NCBI GenBank assembly: GCA_963718635.1
Contig: OY970367.1
Span: forward strand, 2,294,001-2,358,000
From: JAIOQJ01 sp963718635
GTDB lineage: Bacteria > Planctomycetota > Planctomycetia > Gemmatales > Gemmataceae
Direction: 5' to 3'
DNA: 64,000 bases
Below are positions 29,246 through 38,131 of the stretch, one piece after another. Each line of letters begins with the position of its first letter. Positions within the stretch are counted from its first letter, which is position 1. Under the pieces are notes generated by a model. The model did no database searches and had not been told where the DNA came from. It worked only from the letters and a program-made list of their open reading frames with translations. Both the position numbers and the translations under genes were made by a program.

Positions 29246-29470
29246 ATGCAAATGGATTTCACTGTCATTCACTCCGATCCCGACATCCTTGGCGGCACTC
29301 CCGTCTTCAGCGGTACTCGGGTGCCCATTCGAACTTTGCGCGACTACTTAAGCGGAGGCGATTCGTTGGATGAATTCCTTGATCATTTCCCAACTGTGTC
29401 CCGCGTGCAGGCGCTTGCTGCTTTGAATCGGGCGAATAATCTGTTGGTGACCCATGCAGATTCTGCTTGA
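29246..29470 (+). CDS. DUF433-family antitoxin
   Basis: 74 residues from MQMDFTVIHSDPDILGGTPV; alternative ATG two codons later. The family pattern is clear: DPDILGGTPVFSGTRVPIRT, LRDYLSGGDSLDEFLDHFPT, VSRVQALAALNRA, a winged-helix DNA-binding fold. DUF433 genes usually overlap a DUF5615 PIN-like toxin gene, as here, where ATG 29454 lies inside its last codons. Confidence 0.88.
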   Translation: MQMDFTVIHSDPDILGGTPVFSGTRVPIRTLRDYLSGGDSLDEFLDHFPTVSRVQALAALNRANNLLVTHADSA

Positions 29471-29531
29471 CGAATGTGTGCCACGACCCCTGCGCCGCGA
29501 ATTTACAGCCCATAATGTCCGCACAGTTGTT
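29454..29531 (+). pseudogene. DUF5615 PIN-like toxin, N-terminal fragment
   Basis: MQILLDECVPRPLRREFTAH and NVRTVV match the first 26 residues of DUF5615 PIN-like proteins, including the first metal-binding Asp/Glu (LLDE). Resemblance ends at about 29531, exactly where the stop of the convergent DUF1080 gene (29530-29532) begins. The toxin was cut by a rearrangement, leaving its antitoxin. Confidence 0.8.
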
Positions 29532-32500
29532 ACTTGCTCGCTGCTTCATCCTTCAGGTACACGTTTCGAAACTCAACTTTGTGCCCGTGGTTCTGCAGGG
29601 AAATGTATCCGGCGCGGGGACGTCCGCCGATGGCCGGCGTCAAAGTCTGGTCGGCGTCTTGCACCACCTGGCTGTTGAGCGTCACCCGCAGCTTCGAGCC
29701 GCGGCAGATCACTTCAAGTTCATTCCATTCTCCGGCCCGCTTGGCCGCGTTTACTTTCGGCGCCACGGTTCCATACAAGGCGCCGCTCGACCACGCGTCC
29801 GGCGCTTTGCCGGCATCGTCTAAAATCTGGATTTCGTAGCCGCTCCGAGATGGCAGCGTCAGATCCGTGCTCTCGTAGGGCTTTGGAACGCGGACGCATA
29901 CCCCGCTGTTGCACTCATTTGACATGCGGTATTCAAGACGAAGTGTAAAATCGCTTAGTTTTTTGTCGTAACGCAAAAAGCCGCAATTGCCGAGCGAGCC
30001 GTCACAAGAGACAATGCCGTCTTTCACCGACCATGTCGATGCGTTCGGGTGCTTCTTCTTGAAGAAGTCGTGTTGCTCTTCAATCCAGCCCGTTAGGTCG
30101 CCGGCGGCGAAGAGCAATTGGCCGGCGGTCGCGTCGGGCAAAACGACAACATTCTCTGCTTTGGCCAACCACGTAGGCCGATCGACATTCCGGTAGACGT
30201 TCTTACTGATGACCGCCCCGCCGACGTTGGGGCCAATCTGCACGCCTACTGGCGAATGTTCGATCGTATTGCCATCGACGACGATGTCGCGAAAAAGAGC
30301 GCCGCCGGGTCGCGGCCCAGGCGGTTTGTCGCCTGTCCACGGCTGAACGACCAGCCGATGGCCGTAACGTAGTGTGTTGCCCCTTTGAATGTGAGCCAAT
30401 GTACTGGCGAGCGGTCGGCCCAACACTTCATCGGCGAAAACCGGCAGCTTGCGATCGGGATATTGGAACGCCGCCGACTTCGTGATGCGGATGCGGGCCC
30501 CTTCCAAACCCGTATAGCCGAACGTTGAATTTCCTTCCGGGTTCGGCCCATGCATGCCGATGCCGGGATGATAGCTGAATGCAAAGGTAATCACGTTGTC
30601 GCGGAACTGGGTGAACCAACCCATTTGGCCCCAGATACCTTGGGAGCGTTCGACGCGGCAGCCATTGACGATATAGTCGTAGAATGGGCCGTACATTTGG
30701 GCAAAGGCGCTGGTATCGTAACCTTCGGTGTCGGTGATGATCATGTGCCGCATCAGCGACCAGATGCCGACGATGCTCGACTGATCTGGAACCACGTCCC
30801 AAGGTCGGTCGAGATCAACCCCGTTCTCGTTATTGCCGGTAATCACCCGGTATTGTCCCGCTCCCGCGCCATCCAGCACGATGGCCGCCATGCCAACGAA
30901 TTCCTGGGGAATCCATTTCGCTTCCTTAGCCACGAAGCTCTTCGGCAGGCTTTCCAATAGCGTGCCCAGCCAAGCCGTGGTGCCGTTCTGGGCGCGGTGA
31001 TGGCGGGGGGCGATTTCCATGTACAACCTGCGCTCGGTGGTTCCGGGCGCCGTCGAGAATGGCTTGTCGAGGAACACGGTATCGGCCACGTTGTCGATTA
31101 TCTTGCGCTTGTCCGCCTCCTTCACCGCCATCGAAGGCCCGAATGTAGGCCGTGCCGTCGCGGAAACTGCCGGGCCGCCAACCTGTCTTAAAGCCGTCCG
31201 GGCTTGCTCGATCTGCCGAAGGAAAACGTAGAAAGGCCTTGCCGTCTTTCGTGCCGACCTCTACCGGAACACCCCAATACTGGCTAACCGGCCTGGTCGT
31301 CGCCAAGGCGCTGTTGTCCACCGTCATGGCTTCGCGCTCGCCGCGCACGAAGTTGCGCGTGACGTTGTGAGCGGAATAGACCCGCTGCATCCCGTTCCAA
31401 CCCCAACCCCAGGACGACGAGCAATTGAGTTCGTTGCCTTCGCACACGGTATCGTTCGCCCCGCCGCCGAGATTCGTCCAACAGTAGCCCATGGTGTTGG
31501 CAAACTGATTGCGCGTGATGCGGGCATTGGCCAGGTTCGAGAATTGGCTGTCCCCACCTTGGAACAGGCAATCGCTGATTTCGAAGTTGCCGCCTTCCCC
31601 GAGTCGAACGTTACGCTTCCCTTCCCACATTTGCTTCTGCAATGGCCAACTCTCTTGCACCGGCCTTTGCTGCTCAGGACGGCCCGCCAACAACCAGTGT
31701 TGGACATTGAGCCGGCGAAGAAATAGGTCCCGGCCTTGACCCCAAGGGCGGATGCGGTTCGTAATTTCTGGAGGAACAGTGCGTGCATAGTTGAGTTCCG
31801 CCTGAACGTCGTAAACGATGGTTTCGACCTTTCGCGCAATAAGTGTTAGGTCTTCAATCCCACAACGAGCGCCGACGAAGATGGCCGCGGGCGTGAAATC
31901 CCTGTCCGACTTGGGCGGATCGACCGGCCATTTCAGTACTGTGCCATCGCGGACTTCGCCGCGCAGGATAGTTTTCTCCGGTACACAAATCCAATCGCTA
32001 AGCCGGTAAGCGCCCCACGGCAAAAACACCACGCCGCCGCCGTTCTTCGCGGCTGCAGCCAAGGCATCGCGGATCGCCTGGGTATCGTCGGCGACGTCGT
32101 TGCCTTTGGCCCCGAAGTCGCGGACGTTGAAAACTTTATCGGGCCAAGCATCGGGCTCTTTGATGCGTATGGAAAGGGGTAGACTCCAACCGAACGTGCC
32201 GCCGTGACCGTTATGCACAAATAAGTCGTAGTCGCCGATGACAACATCATTTGGCAATTTAGCCACGATCGAAAACGCTTCCGCCTTATTTCGCGCTAAA
32301 GATATCGCTGCACCGCCGGCTCTGGGGCGCAGAGCAATGCGCGGCGCGGATTGGAATCCCCGCGGACGGCAAAGTTCTTGCCGACGATCTGGATCTCCGC
32401 GCCCGGCGGGAATTGGTTAACGTCCAATCCGGGGCGTAAGAACGTCGGCTGGGCAAACCACGTTTCGGGCCGATTGAGTAATAAAGGCATGCTCCTTTCA

Positions 32501-32829
32501 ACACCCGCGACAACTTGAATGCCGAACACTCCGGGCTTCAACGCTTCCGGCAGCACGAACTTGACCGAATTTTCACATGGCTGAATGGAGGGAGCGCCGG
32601 TTGCCTTATCCGGCGCGCTTAGCGGCATGCCCGGGGGCTGACCTGGGTCGCCATTGGGCACTTGCCAGGCAAGCACCCGCTCCGCTTTGACAAGTCCACC
32701 GCCGTAAAGCAAAACAACGTCGCCGTGCGCCGCGCGATCGGGAGCCCAGAATACAACCGGGCCAGCGCTCGTCGCGGAGGTGATAAACAACAAAGTGAGA
32801 ACGACGAGCGAGAAACGCCGGAGAGACAT
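29530..32829 (-). CDS. Pectate-lyase-like beta-helix plus DUF1080 secreted protein (two frame breaks)
   Basis: About 1,100 residues in three frames. Signal peptide MSLRRFSLVVLTLLFITSAT, then an Ig/IPT-like region (GLDVNQFPPGAEIQIVGKNF). A break near 32330 leads to a pectate-lyase-3 domain (VFNVRDFGAKGNDVADDTQA, GGGVVFLPWGAYRLSDWICV) and right-handed beta-helix (ANARITRNQFANTMGY, HNVTRNFVRGEREAMTVDNS). A break near 31131 leads to more helix turns, then a C-terminal DUF1080 domain (NCGFLRYDKKLSDFTLRLEY, NECNSGVCVRVP, SGYEIQILDDAGK, GHKVEFRNVYLKD). Probably a surface polysaccharide-degrading enzyme. Breaks look like single-base indels. Confidence 0.87.
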
Positions 32830-32904
32830 GGGAAGTTCCTTCGAATAATCGGAACGGACTGTAGTGACCGCAACGCCGTCCAGCAATTCTAACGACTCGA
32901 ATCG

Positions 32905-33290
32905 CCGGGAAGAAGGCAAGCGGGTTATTATTGTGTGCTTCGAGAGCAAGCGTGTCAATCGGCGGCGGCGGCAGTCTTGGCGAGCCGGAAGCGTCAGCGC
33001 CTGGAGAAACGTGCTAGAACTAGCGGTACCAGGAGTTAGCTTGTAAAATCCGGGCAGGAGGCTTTAGATGACTACCACACTGCAAAGAGTATTTGCCGAA
33101 GCGGCCAAGCTGCCGGAACCCAAGCAGGATTTGCTGGCTTCGCGCCTGCTCGCGGAATCGGCGAATGAGAACTGCTTCGATGAAGCAATCGCCGGCACCG
33201 GCCACAAATTGGCCGGACTGGCGGCGGCAGCATTAGCGGAACATCGGGCAGGGGAAAGTGAGGCTTTGAAATTGGAGCCGTTGTGAACTC
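32905..33290. repeat. Duplicated promoter-antitoxin cassette, copy 2
   Basis: Second copy of the segment at 28208-28600, again divergent from a large secreted-protein gene. Confidence 0.85.
33068..33286 (+). CDS. Antitoxin of a RelE-type module (copy 2)
   Basis: 72 residues from MTTTLQRVFAEAAKLPEPKQ with AGGAGG upstream. It differs from copy 1 mainly between residues 19 and 43 and at the C-terminus. Its stop overlaps GTG 33283, where a toxin should start: VNSRTKAASRKP resembles the toxin start KSRTTRAFRE for about ten codons, then resemblance ends. An orphan antitoxin. Confidence 0.78.
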   Translation: MTTTLQRVFAEAAKLPEPKQDLLASRLLAESANENCFDEAIAGTGHKLAGLAAAALAEHRAGESEALKLEPL

Positions 33291-33352
33291 GCGTACTAAA
33301 GCGGCATCCCGTAAGCCGTTTGGCCATTCTCCTAATTGCAAATCGGGTCCAT

Positions 33353-33787
33353 ATGGAAGAAAACGCTCGCAATTATACGCAATCATCAGTCTGGTCGGTC
33401 GTTGGCAATATCATCGGCGAGCGTACATGCGGCGTTGACGGCTCGGAAGTGCGCGCCGGAACTCGTCTGTTTCGACCGAATGCAAAGGTGCATCTGATTG
33501 CGGTCCATAATTTCTGGACGGTTCTCAATCCTAAAAAGAACGAGAGTGTTATTGTTCTTGGCCAGCATCGGAAGTCACGGGATTGTATTGCCTGCCATGT
33601 ACGTTCAACCTAAGTACATAATTGGCGTATCCACGTTGTGTATGATCCCGCTGTGGTCTCTCGGATGAAAGAAGAGATACCGTTTGCCTTCGAGAGCACC
33701 TTCGATTGGCACGAAGACCGCAACACGCCGCAAGCGATCGAAGCGCTCTTCGCCGCATGGGGCCTACCAGAATATCGAGGAACGTGA
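33353..33787 (+). pseudogene. Hypothetical gene with an in-frame TAA
   Basis: The frame from ATG 33353 reads MEENARNYTQSSVWSVVGNI, VRAGTRLFRPNAKVHLIAVH, ESVIVLGQHRKSRDCIACHV, TAA at 33611-33613, then continues without break as VHNWRIHVVYDPAVVSRMKE and FDWHEDRNTPQAIEALFAAW to TGA. Both halves look coding, and the join makes one protein of about 144 residues. It may be a nonsense mutation or a base error. The family is not recognised. Confidence 0.55.
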
Positions 33788-33896
33788 AAAGGTGCGGATG
33801 TCCGAACTGGTATTTGCGCTGTTTACACGTGGCAGTAACGCAGTGCAGGTGGATCCCGCATCTCAACGCTTTGTTAGCCACGTTTAGGGAAATCGG

Positions 33897-34460
33897 ATGA
33901 CGAAATTGGAGCTTTTAAACGCAGCACAAAGCCTTGCTCGGCCATGCGTGCTTCTAAAGCGAAGCGGATCCGCAAATAGTTTCGCAGCCGTTTGGGGCGG
34001 CCCTGGTGTTCTGCCGAGCCCTAACGGCTCATTCCGTCATTGGCTTAGTGTGAATTGTCGATTCATGCCGGCGGGACTCGGCCCTTCACGTGGAGTCATG
34101 AGCGTATTCACTAATGAAGCCCAATGCGTGGGAGGTGTCGTAGCTTTTGATTCATCAGCGGTTCTGGTTGCATCGCCGGCAAATAGATTATTTGCCCACG
34201 AAGGACAATCACTGCCGCCACCTGACGCGATGGCGGTTGAGGACTATGATCGATATTTGCCTATATGGCAATCAAATTGTCCGCTTTACACTAATGAAGC
34301 CGTGGCGGTTCTCGGCGGCTGGCATTTCCCTTGGCCGGACGGTGATTGGGAAGAATTGCAAACGAAGCCATTGTTGCTTTGGACGATTGATGAGTCCGAG
34401 CCATGGATCGAGGTCTGGAAGGAGCCGACAGGCTTTAATGTGATTCAGCGAATTACTTGA
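33897..34460 (+). CDS. Hypothetical protein
   Basis: 187 residues from MTKLELLNAAQSLARPCVLL. No signal peptide. Contains GSANSFAAVWGGPGVLPSPN, SVNCRFMPAGLGPSRGVMSV, NEAVAVLGGWHFPWPDGDWE and ends PWIEVWKEPTGFNVIQRIT, with many Trp and Pro. Not recognised. It lies among toxin-antitoxin remnants and may be an immunity-type or accessory gene. Confidence 0.55.
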   Translation: MTKLELLNAAQSLARPCVLLKRSGSANSFAAVWGGPGVLPSPNGSFRHWLSVNCRFMPAGLGPSRGVMSVFTNEAQCVGGVVAFDSSAVLVASPANRLFAHEGQSLPPPDAMAVEDYDRYLPIWQSNCPLYTNEAVAVLGGWHFPWPDGDWEELQTKPLLLWTIDESEPWIEVWKEPTGFNVIQRIT

Positions 34461-34862
34461 GGCGCCTGATACAGACGAATCAGAAAGCCGCGGTGGGCGA
34501 AGAAATAAAACGTCGTCCAAGGGCATAGAACGAGCGTCTCGTTTGTCTGCGATGATCGGACAACCGAGACGGTTGTCCTACGTTTTCAAGGCAAACAGAA
34601 GTTGTGGCTGCTTGCCAAATCTATAGTGTTAGGTTCAAAATGCTGCTAACTCCGGCTCCGAGGATGTACTGGCTCGCGCGTCCAGGCCTTCGGGCACGTG
34701 CTGCAAGTTTTTACGAAGCCATGCTCGCATTGGGCTAGTTTCTGGTTCGCCATTAGCGCCTCTTAGGACGACAAGATGTGGCCTTCTCACCCGCAAGCTG
34801 TCGCTACTCATCTGAAACCTACTTAAATGGTTTGGACTTCAGCATTTCGCTTCACCCACACC
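34461..34862. other. Gap, nothing recognised
   Basis: 402 bases between convergent genes. No repeat family, RNA or coding frame with support on either strand. Confidence 0.4.
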
Positions 34863-35174
34863 TCACGCCGAACACAAGTCCACGCCCGCCATTAGACCGG
34901 CAATCGACAGGTCTTCGTCCAATTCCGGCCAGTGTAAGCTTATACCGCCGCCGCCGATTTCGTATCGCATCCGTTGTTCGGGTGTGGCTTGGTGCAAAAT
35001 CGGGAACCACGTTAATGGCACACTGAGCACCCGCCCGTCGGTGAAAGTAACTTGCATCATCACATCATCGAATTCAAGCTTCTTCGCCAGAGCAGTGGTA
35101 GGCACATAGCCCCGTCGCAACTTGAGTTGTTTGATGCGCGCTGACACTTTCGGCTTACGTATTGAAGTACTCAT
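34863..35174 (-). CDS. DUF2442 protein
   Basis: 103 residues from MSTSIRKPKVSARIKQLKLR with GGAGG upstream, which decides the start. The C-terminal half is the DUF2442 pattern: MQVTFTDGRVLSVPLTWFPI, ATPEQRMRYEIGGGGISLHW, PELDEDLSIAGLM. DUF2442 proteins are usually paired with DUF4160, in modules suspected to be toxin-antitoxin-like; no partner is visible here. The basic N-terminus suggests nucleic-acid contact. Confidence 0.88.
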   Translation of the reverse strand: MSTSIRKPKVSARIKQLKLRRGYVPTTALAKKLEFDDVMMQVTFTDGRVLSVPLTWFPILHQATPEQRMRYEIGGGGISLHWPELDEDLSIAGLMAGVDLCSA

Positions 35175-35203
35175 CCCACGCCTCCAGAGACTCACACCAT
35201 CCT

Positions 35204-35986
35204 TCAAACCCGCACCACATTCTCCATCTCCACCCAACCAATGGATCCGTCCGCGGTCATTACTTGGAACCAGCCTCCGCGTTCACGGAGCAAGTGCATT
35301 TCAACTCCGGCGGGTAGCAAGTCGTTAAATCGTAAGGGATACTCGGCGCCATTGCCGTAGCGCAAAGCTGTACCATTGGCCGAAACAACGACAAGCGGAC
35401 GACGACTTTCTTCTTCCCATTGCGACAATGCGAACTCGCTCGAACCAATAACAACCACGGCAAAGACAAATAGCGTAATGCCTGCCACCAACCAGGCAGG
35501 CCAGCGCGTCATACGCGCGCGGGCTAATGCAAACATGGCCGTGAGATAGAGCAACAGCGCGATTCCTCGATAGGCATTCACCGAAGCATAAGTGCGCAGC
35601 GACCAGTGAGAGCGCGGCCGACATGCCGCGGCGAGATTGCCGGCACTTGGATAGGCAATCTGGTTGCGGGCATAGGCTAGGCCTGTTTGCAATTCGGCAT
35701 CATCAGGCGCCAATTGCAAACCGAGATGATAGGCCCGGATCGCTTGAGCCAAATCCCCGGCCAACAAGTGCGCCTGTGCCATGTTGCGAGCGATGCGTTC
35801 ATTGCGAAGGCCGGCCTGCCAAAGGGCTTCGTACGTTTCGGCGGCAGCGCGAAAGAGAGGACGTGCTTTCGCAGCATCATCAGACGCGCTGAGGCCGGCG
35901 CGATATTGGCTCTCCGCCTGATCTGCTTGTGATCTGAAATCGGTTGGAGTAATAGCGGCGGCGATAAGCAGCAAACTGCCGATCAT
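35204..35986 (-). CDS. BatE-like TPR/SH3 membrane protein
   Basis: 260 residues from MIGSLLLIAAAITPTDFRSQ (signal or membrane anchor). TPR repeats at residues 40-115 (ETYEALWQAGLRNERIARNM, AYHLGLQLAPDDAELQTGLA), two transmembrane helices (AYRGIALLLYLTAMFALARA and AWLVAGITLFVFAVVVIGSS), then a bacterial SH3 domain (NGTALRYGNGAEYPL, GVEMHLLRERGGWFQVMTAD, IGWVEMENVVRV). This is the BatE layout of Bat aerotolerance operons. It overlaps the BatD-like gene by four bases. Confidence 0.85.
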   Translation of the reverse strand: MIGSLLLIAAAITPTDFRSQADQAESQYRAGLSASDDAAKARPLFRAAAETYEALWQAGLRNERIARNMAQAHLLAGDLAQAIRAYHLGLQLAPDDAELQTGLAYARNQIAYPSAGNLAAACRPRSHWSLRTYASVNAYRGIALLLYLTAMFALARARMTRWPAWLVAGITLFVFAVVVIGSSEFALSQWEEESRRPLVVVSANGTALRYGNGAEYPLRFNDLLPAGVEMHLLRERGGWFQVMTADGSIGWVEMENVVRV

Positions 35987-37119
35987 GCGTTTTCCTCCAA
36001 TGCGACAATCAGCCCTTCGGCTGCGTCCATAAGGGTCGAATCGCTAGTGTGATCGGGCGCGAAGCGGGCAGCATCGCAGTCGCAGAAGAAGGTTTCTGCC
36101 CTGGCAACTATCGGTTCTGGCATTGGGAGTGACCGGAGATGGCTGGCAATTTCCAGCGGTGTTCGGGCATGGGCCGCCAACGCAAAACGATCGTGCAGGT
36201 AGAGGTACATGATTTCGACGATCAGGGGCTCCTTTTCTCCGGTCGAGCGTTTAGCCGCATTGAGAGCGCTCAGCGCTCGTCGCACCGCTCGGCTTCGCTG
36301 TATCTCGGCCAAGCGTGCCGCATCGGGATAACGAAGACGCCATATTCGCAGCCAGAATAAAGCGAGCAACGGCGCTGCGACTAAACCAATGATCCATAGC
36401 CAAACCGGTATTTCATTTGAGGTGGCGGAGCAAATCTGATCGCTCGTTGCATAGTGACTGGCGAAGGCAGGTAGTTCGAGCGGCGCTGGCGCGACCGGCG
36501 GCGGTTCGGCCGGCGCTGTCACTTCAATCGTCACAGCATTGGACAATGCCTTGGGGAACTTGTCCTGAGGCCGTAGGACCGTTAGACGCGGATTGTAATA
36601 GTGGAAAGCGATCTCCGGAATGATCGTTGTTCCCTCCGATGAGGGCCTTAGTTTGTAGATGAAAACGCGTTGATCGGCACGTTCCGGATTAAACGGCGGG
36701 TCGAGACCTTTGGCTTCATCGACTTGGAATGCCTCAAACTCTTTCAGCGCTTTCAGCGAAGGTTTTTGAACGTCGGCAGCGTTCAGCAATTGGGTGATGG
36801 TGAGCGTAAACGTCAACCATTGGTTAGAAGCTAGCCGGGTCGGCATCGCCTCAGCCTTCAGTTTTACTCCCACGCCTGCCGCACTATAAAAGTCGGCTAC
36901 CGGCCGACCCACGATCGGTATTCCAGGCCTTTCCGAGGCTTCGTCTTCCTGGGCAGGCAGTAGCGAAGCAAACAATAGGACAAATGCAAGCGTCAGGTGT
37001 TGGTGGAATCGGGTGCGCCAACTGATTCTGGTAAATTCACGAAACGAGCACAGAGCCCGTCTTACCCTCTCCCTGGCTTTGCAGGGGGAGGGCAGGGTGG
37101 GGGCAGAGCGCCTAGCCAT
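35983..37119 (-). CDS. BatD-like protein, start uncertain
   Basis: Signal peptide LTLAFVLLFASLLPAQ, then a BatD-type beta-rich region (RLASNQWLTFTLTITQLLNA, QRVFIYKLRPSSEGTTIIPE), one transmembrane helix (WLWIIGLVAAPLLALFWLRI) and a cytoplasmic helical domain (ARLAEIQRSRAVRRALSALN, IVEIMYLYLHDRFALAA). Bat proteins link to MoxR ATPases and envelope stress. The chosen ATG (37119) would translate part of a palindromic repeat lying before the signal peptide, so the true start is probably a rare codon nearer 37030. The MoxR/BatA/BatB part of the operon is absent upstream. Confidence 0.75.
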   Translation of the reverse strand: MARRSAPTLPSPCKARERVRRALCSFREFTRISWRTRFHQHLTLAFVLLFASLLPAQEDEASERPGIPIVGRPVADFYSAAGVGVKLKAEAMPTRLASNQWLTFTLTITQLLNAADVQKPSLKALKEFEAFQVDEAKGLDPPFNPERADQRVFIYKLRPSSEGTTIIPEIAFHYYNPRLTVLRPQDKFPKALSNAVTIEVTAPAEPPPVAPAPLELPAFASHYATSDQICSATSNEIPVWLWIIGLVAAPLLALFWLRIWRLRYPDAARLAEIQRSRAVRRALSALNAAKRSTGEKEPLIVEIMYLYLHDRFALAAHARTPLEIASHLRSLPMPEPIVARAETFFCDCDAARFAPDHTSDSTLMDAAEGLIVALEENA

Positions 37120-37194
37120 CAACAAGCGTTTAGGCACTCCCAGCCGTTCCCCCCACCCTGCCCTCCCCCCGCAAAGCCGGGGGGAGGGTGGGAA
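37063..37194. repeat. Two hairpin copies of a G/C-tract repeat
   Basis: Copy A 37063-37103 (CCCTCTCCCTGGCTTTGCAG then GGGGAGGGCAGGGTGGG) and copy B 37148-37194 in inverse orientation (CCCACCCTGCCCTCCCC then GCAAAGCCGGGGGGAGG). Each folds on itself. A third copy lies inside imuB at 42357-42407. Confidence 0.85.
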
Positions 37195-37345
37195 GAGTGA
37201 TCTGCCGCTCTGCCAGAATCGATTGGCGCACCCGTGGAACTTCACAAGGCTCATTCTGCTGTTATAACGTGGTTTAACCAATATGACCTTGAATTGCACT
37301 GCGCAAGAGTTCGCCGCGATGCGATACCTGCGGAGACCGGCCCAA

Positions 37346-37684
37346 TCAGTATTCATTGTCAATCATGTAGTTGATGGCTCGATTGATTTCCGCCATCATC
37401 TCATCGTTAACATGCCCAAGATAATCAGCCAGATGGTGTTTGGGCATTGCGGAAATGGTTTCGCACTGAGCTACGCAGTCCTCAACTAAACCTTCCTGTG
37501 AGCCTAATGGAAAGAAGACGCAATTGGGAAGCTTTTTGCGTTCTTCCAATCGCTTCGTCGTGAACAAGATTGTTACGACATAACTTCCCATATTGAGATC
37601 GGTGCGCGAAACGACAAGTACGCGGTGTTTGCCCGTTCCAAAGTATTCATATGATTCGTAGATGTCACCGGGCTGAATAGGCAT
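37346..37684 (-). CDS. PemK/MazF-family toxin
   Basis: 112 residues from MPIQPGDIYESYEYFGTGKH. Family marks: PGDIYE, HRVLVVSRTDLNMGSYVVTI (beta strands with the catalytic Arg), LEERKKLPNCVFFPLGSQEG and EDCVAQCETISAMPKHHL, the C-terminal MazF/PemK core. An endoribonuclease that cleaves mRNA. Its ATG shares one base with the stop of the upstream gene (TGATG), so the two are translationally coupled. Confidence 0.9.
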   Translation of the reverse strand: MPIQPGDIYESYEYFGTGKHRVLVVSRTDLNMGSYVVTILFTTKRLEERKKLPNCVFFPLGSQEGLVEDCVAQCETISAMPKHHLADYLGHVNDEMMAEINRAINYMIDNEY

Positions 37685-38118
37685 CAACCTGCCTCATGAA
37701 GCATTTGGTAACGAGCCTGGGCTGCGGCCTCTGAACGGAGGCGCAAAATATAGGCGTCCTCCATATCATCGACGCGGCTCTCGAACTCTGCGGCGGCGTC
37801 AGTACGGAAACCAAGTTCTCTTTGCATCTTGATCTGTTCTAAGCGTGTTTTAGCGGTGTCCAGCCATTTTCCGTAGCGCCTGGTAATCTCGCGGTCAAAA
37901 TCGGGATCATAGAGAATCTCTTTATTTTTTAACGCACTTTTCCATCGTTGTTCCTGAAATTCGATCGTGTCTAGCCAGTTCAGGTCATTTTGGAGAAGTG
38001 CGGAAAAACGCTCACACTGCGACTGCGCGTAGGTGTCGTCATCCCGCTCAAAGGCTTGATGCAATTCGGCCAAAGTCATGAAAGCACCTTGCTTATAAGA
38101 ACGAGTTTCTGCCGTCAT
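37684..38118 (-). CDS. Putative antitoxin partner of the MazF gene
   Basis: 144 residues from MTAETRSYKQGAFMTLAELH; an ATG at residue 14 is possible. Almost fully helical and charged: FERDDDTYAQSQCERFSALL, FDREITRRYGKWLDTAKTRL, EFESRVDDMEDAYILRLRSE. No AbrB, ribbon-helix-helix or HTH motif is visible, and it is longer than usual MazE-like antitoxins (about 70-90). The role comes from position only. Confidence 0.6.
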   Translation of the reverse strand: MTAETRSYKQGAFMTLAELHQAFERDDDTYAQSQCERFSALLQNDLNWLDTIEFQEQRWKSALKNKEILYDPDFDREITRRYGKWLDTAKTRLEQIKMQRELGFRTDAAAEFESRVDDMEDAYILRLRSEAAAQARYQMLHEAG

Positions 38119-38131
38119 CTTATCATGCTCT

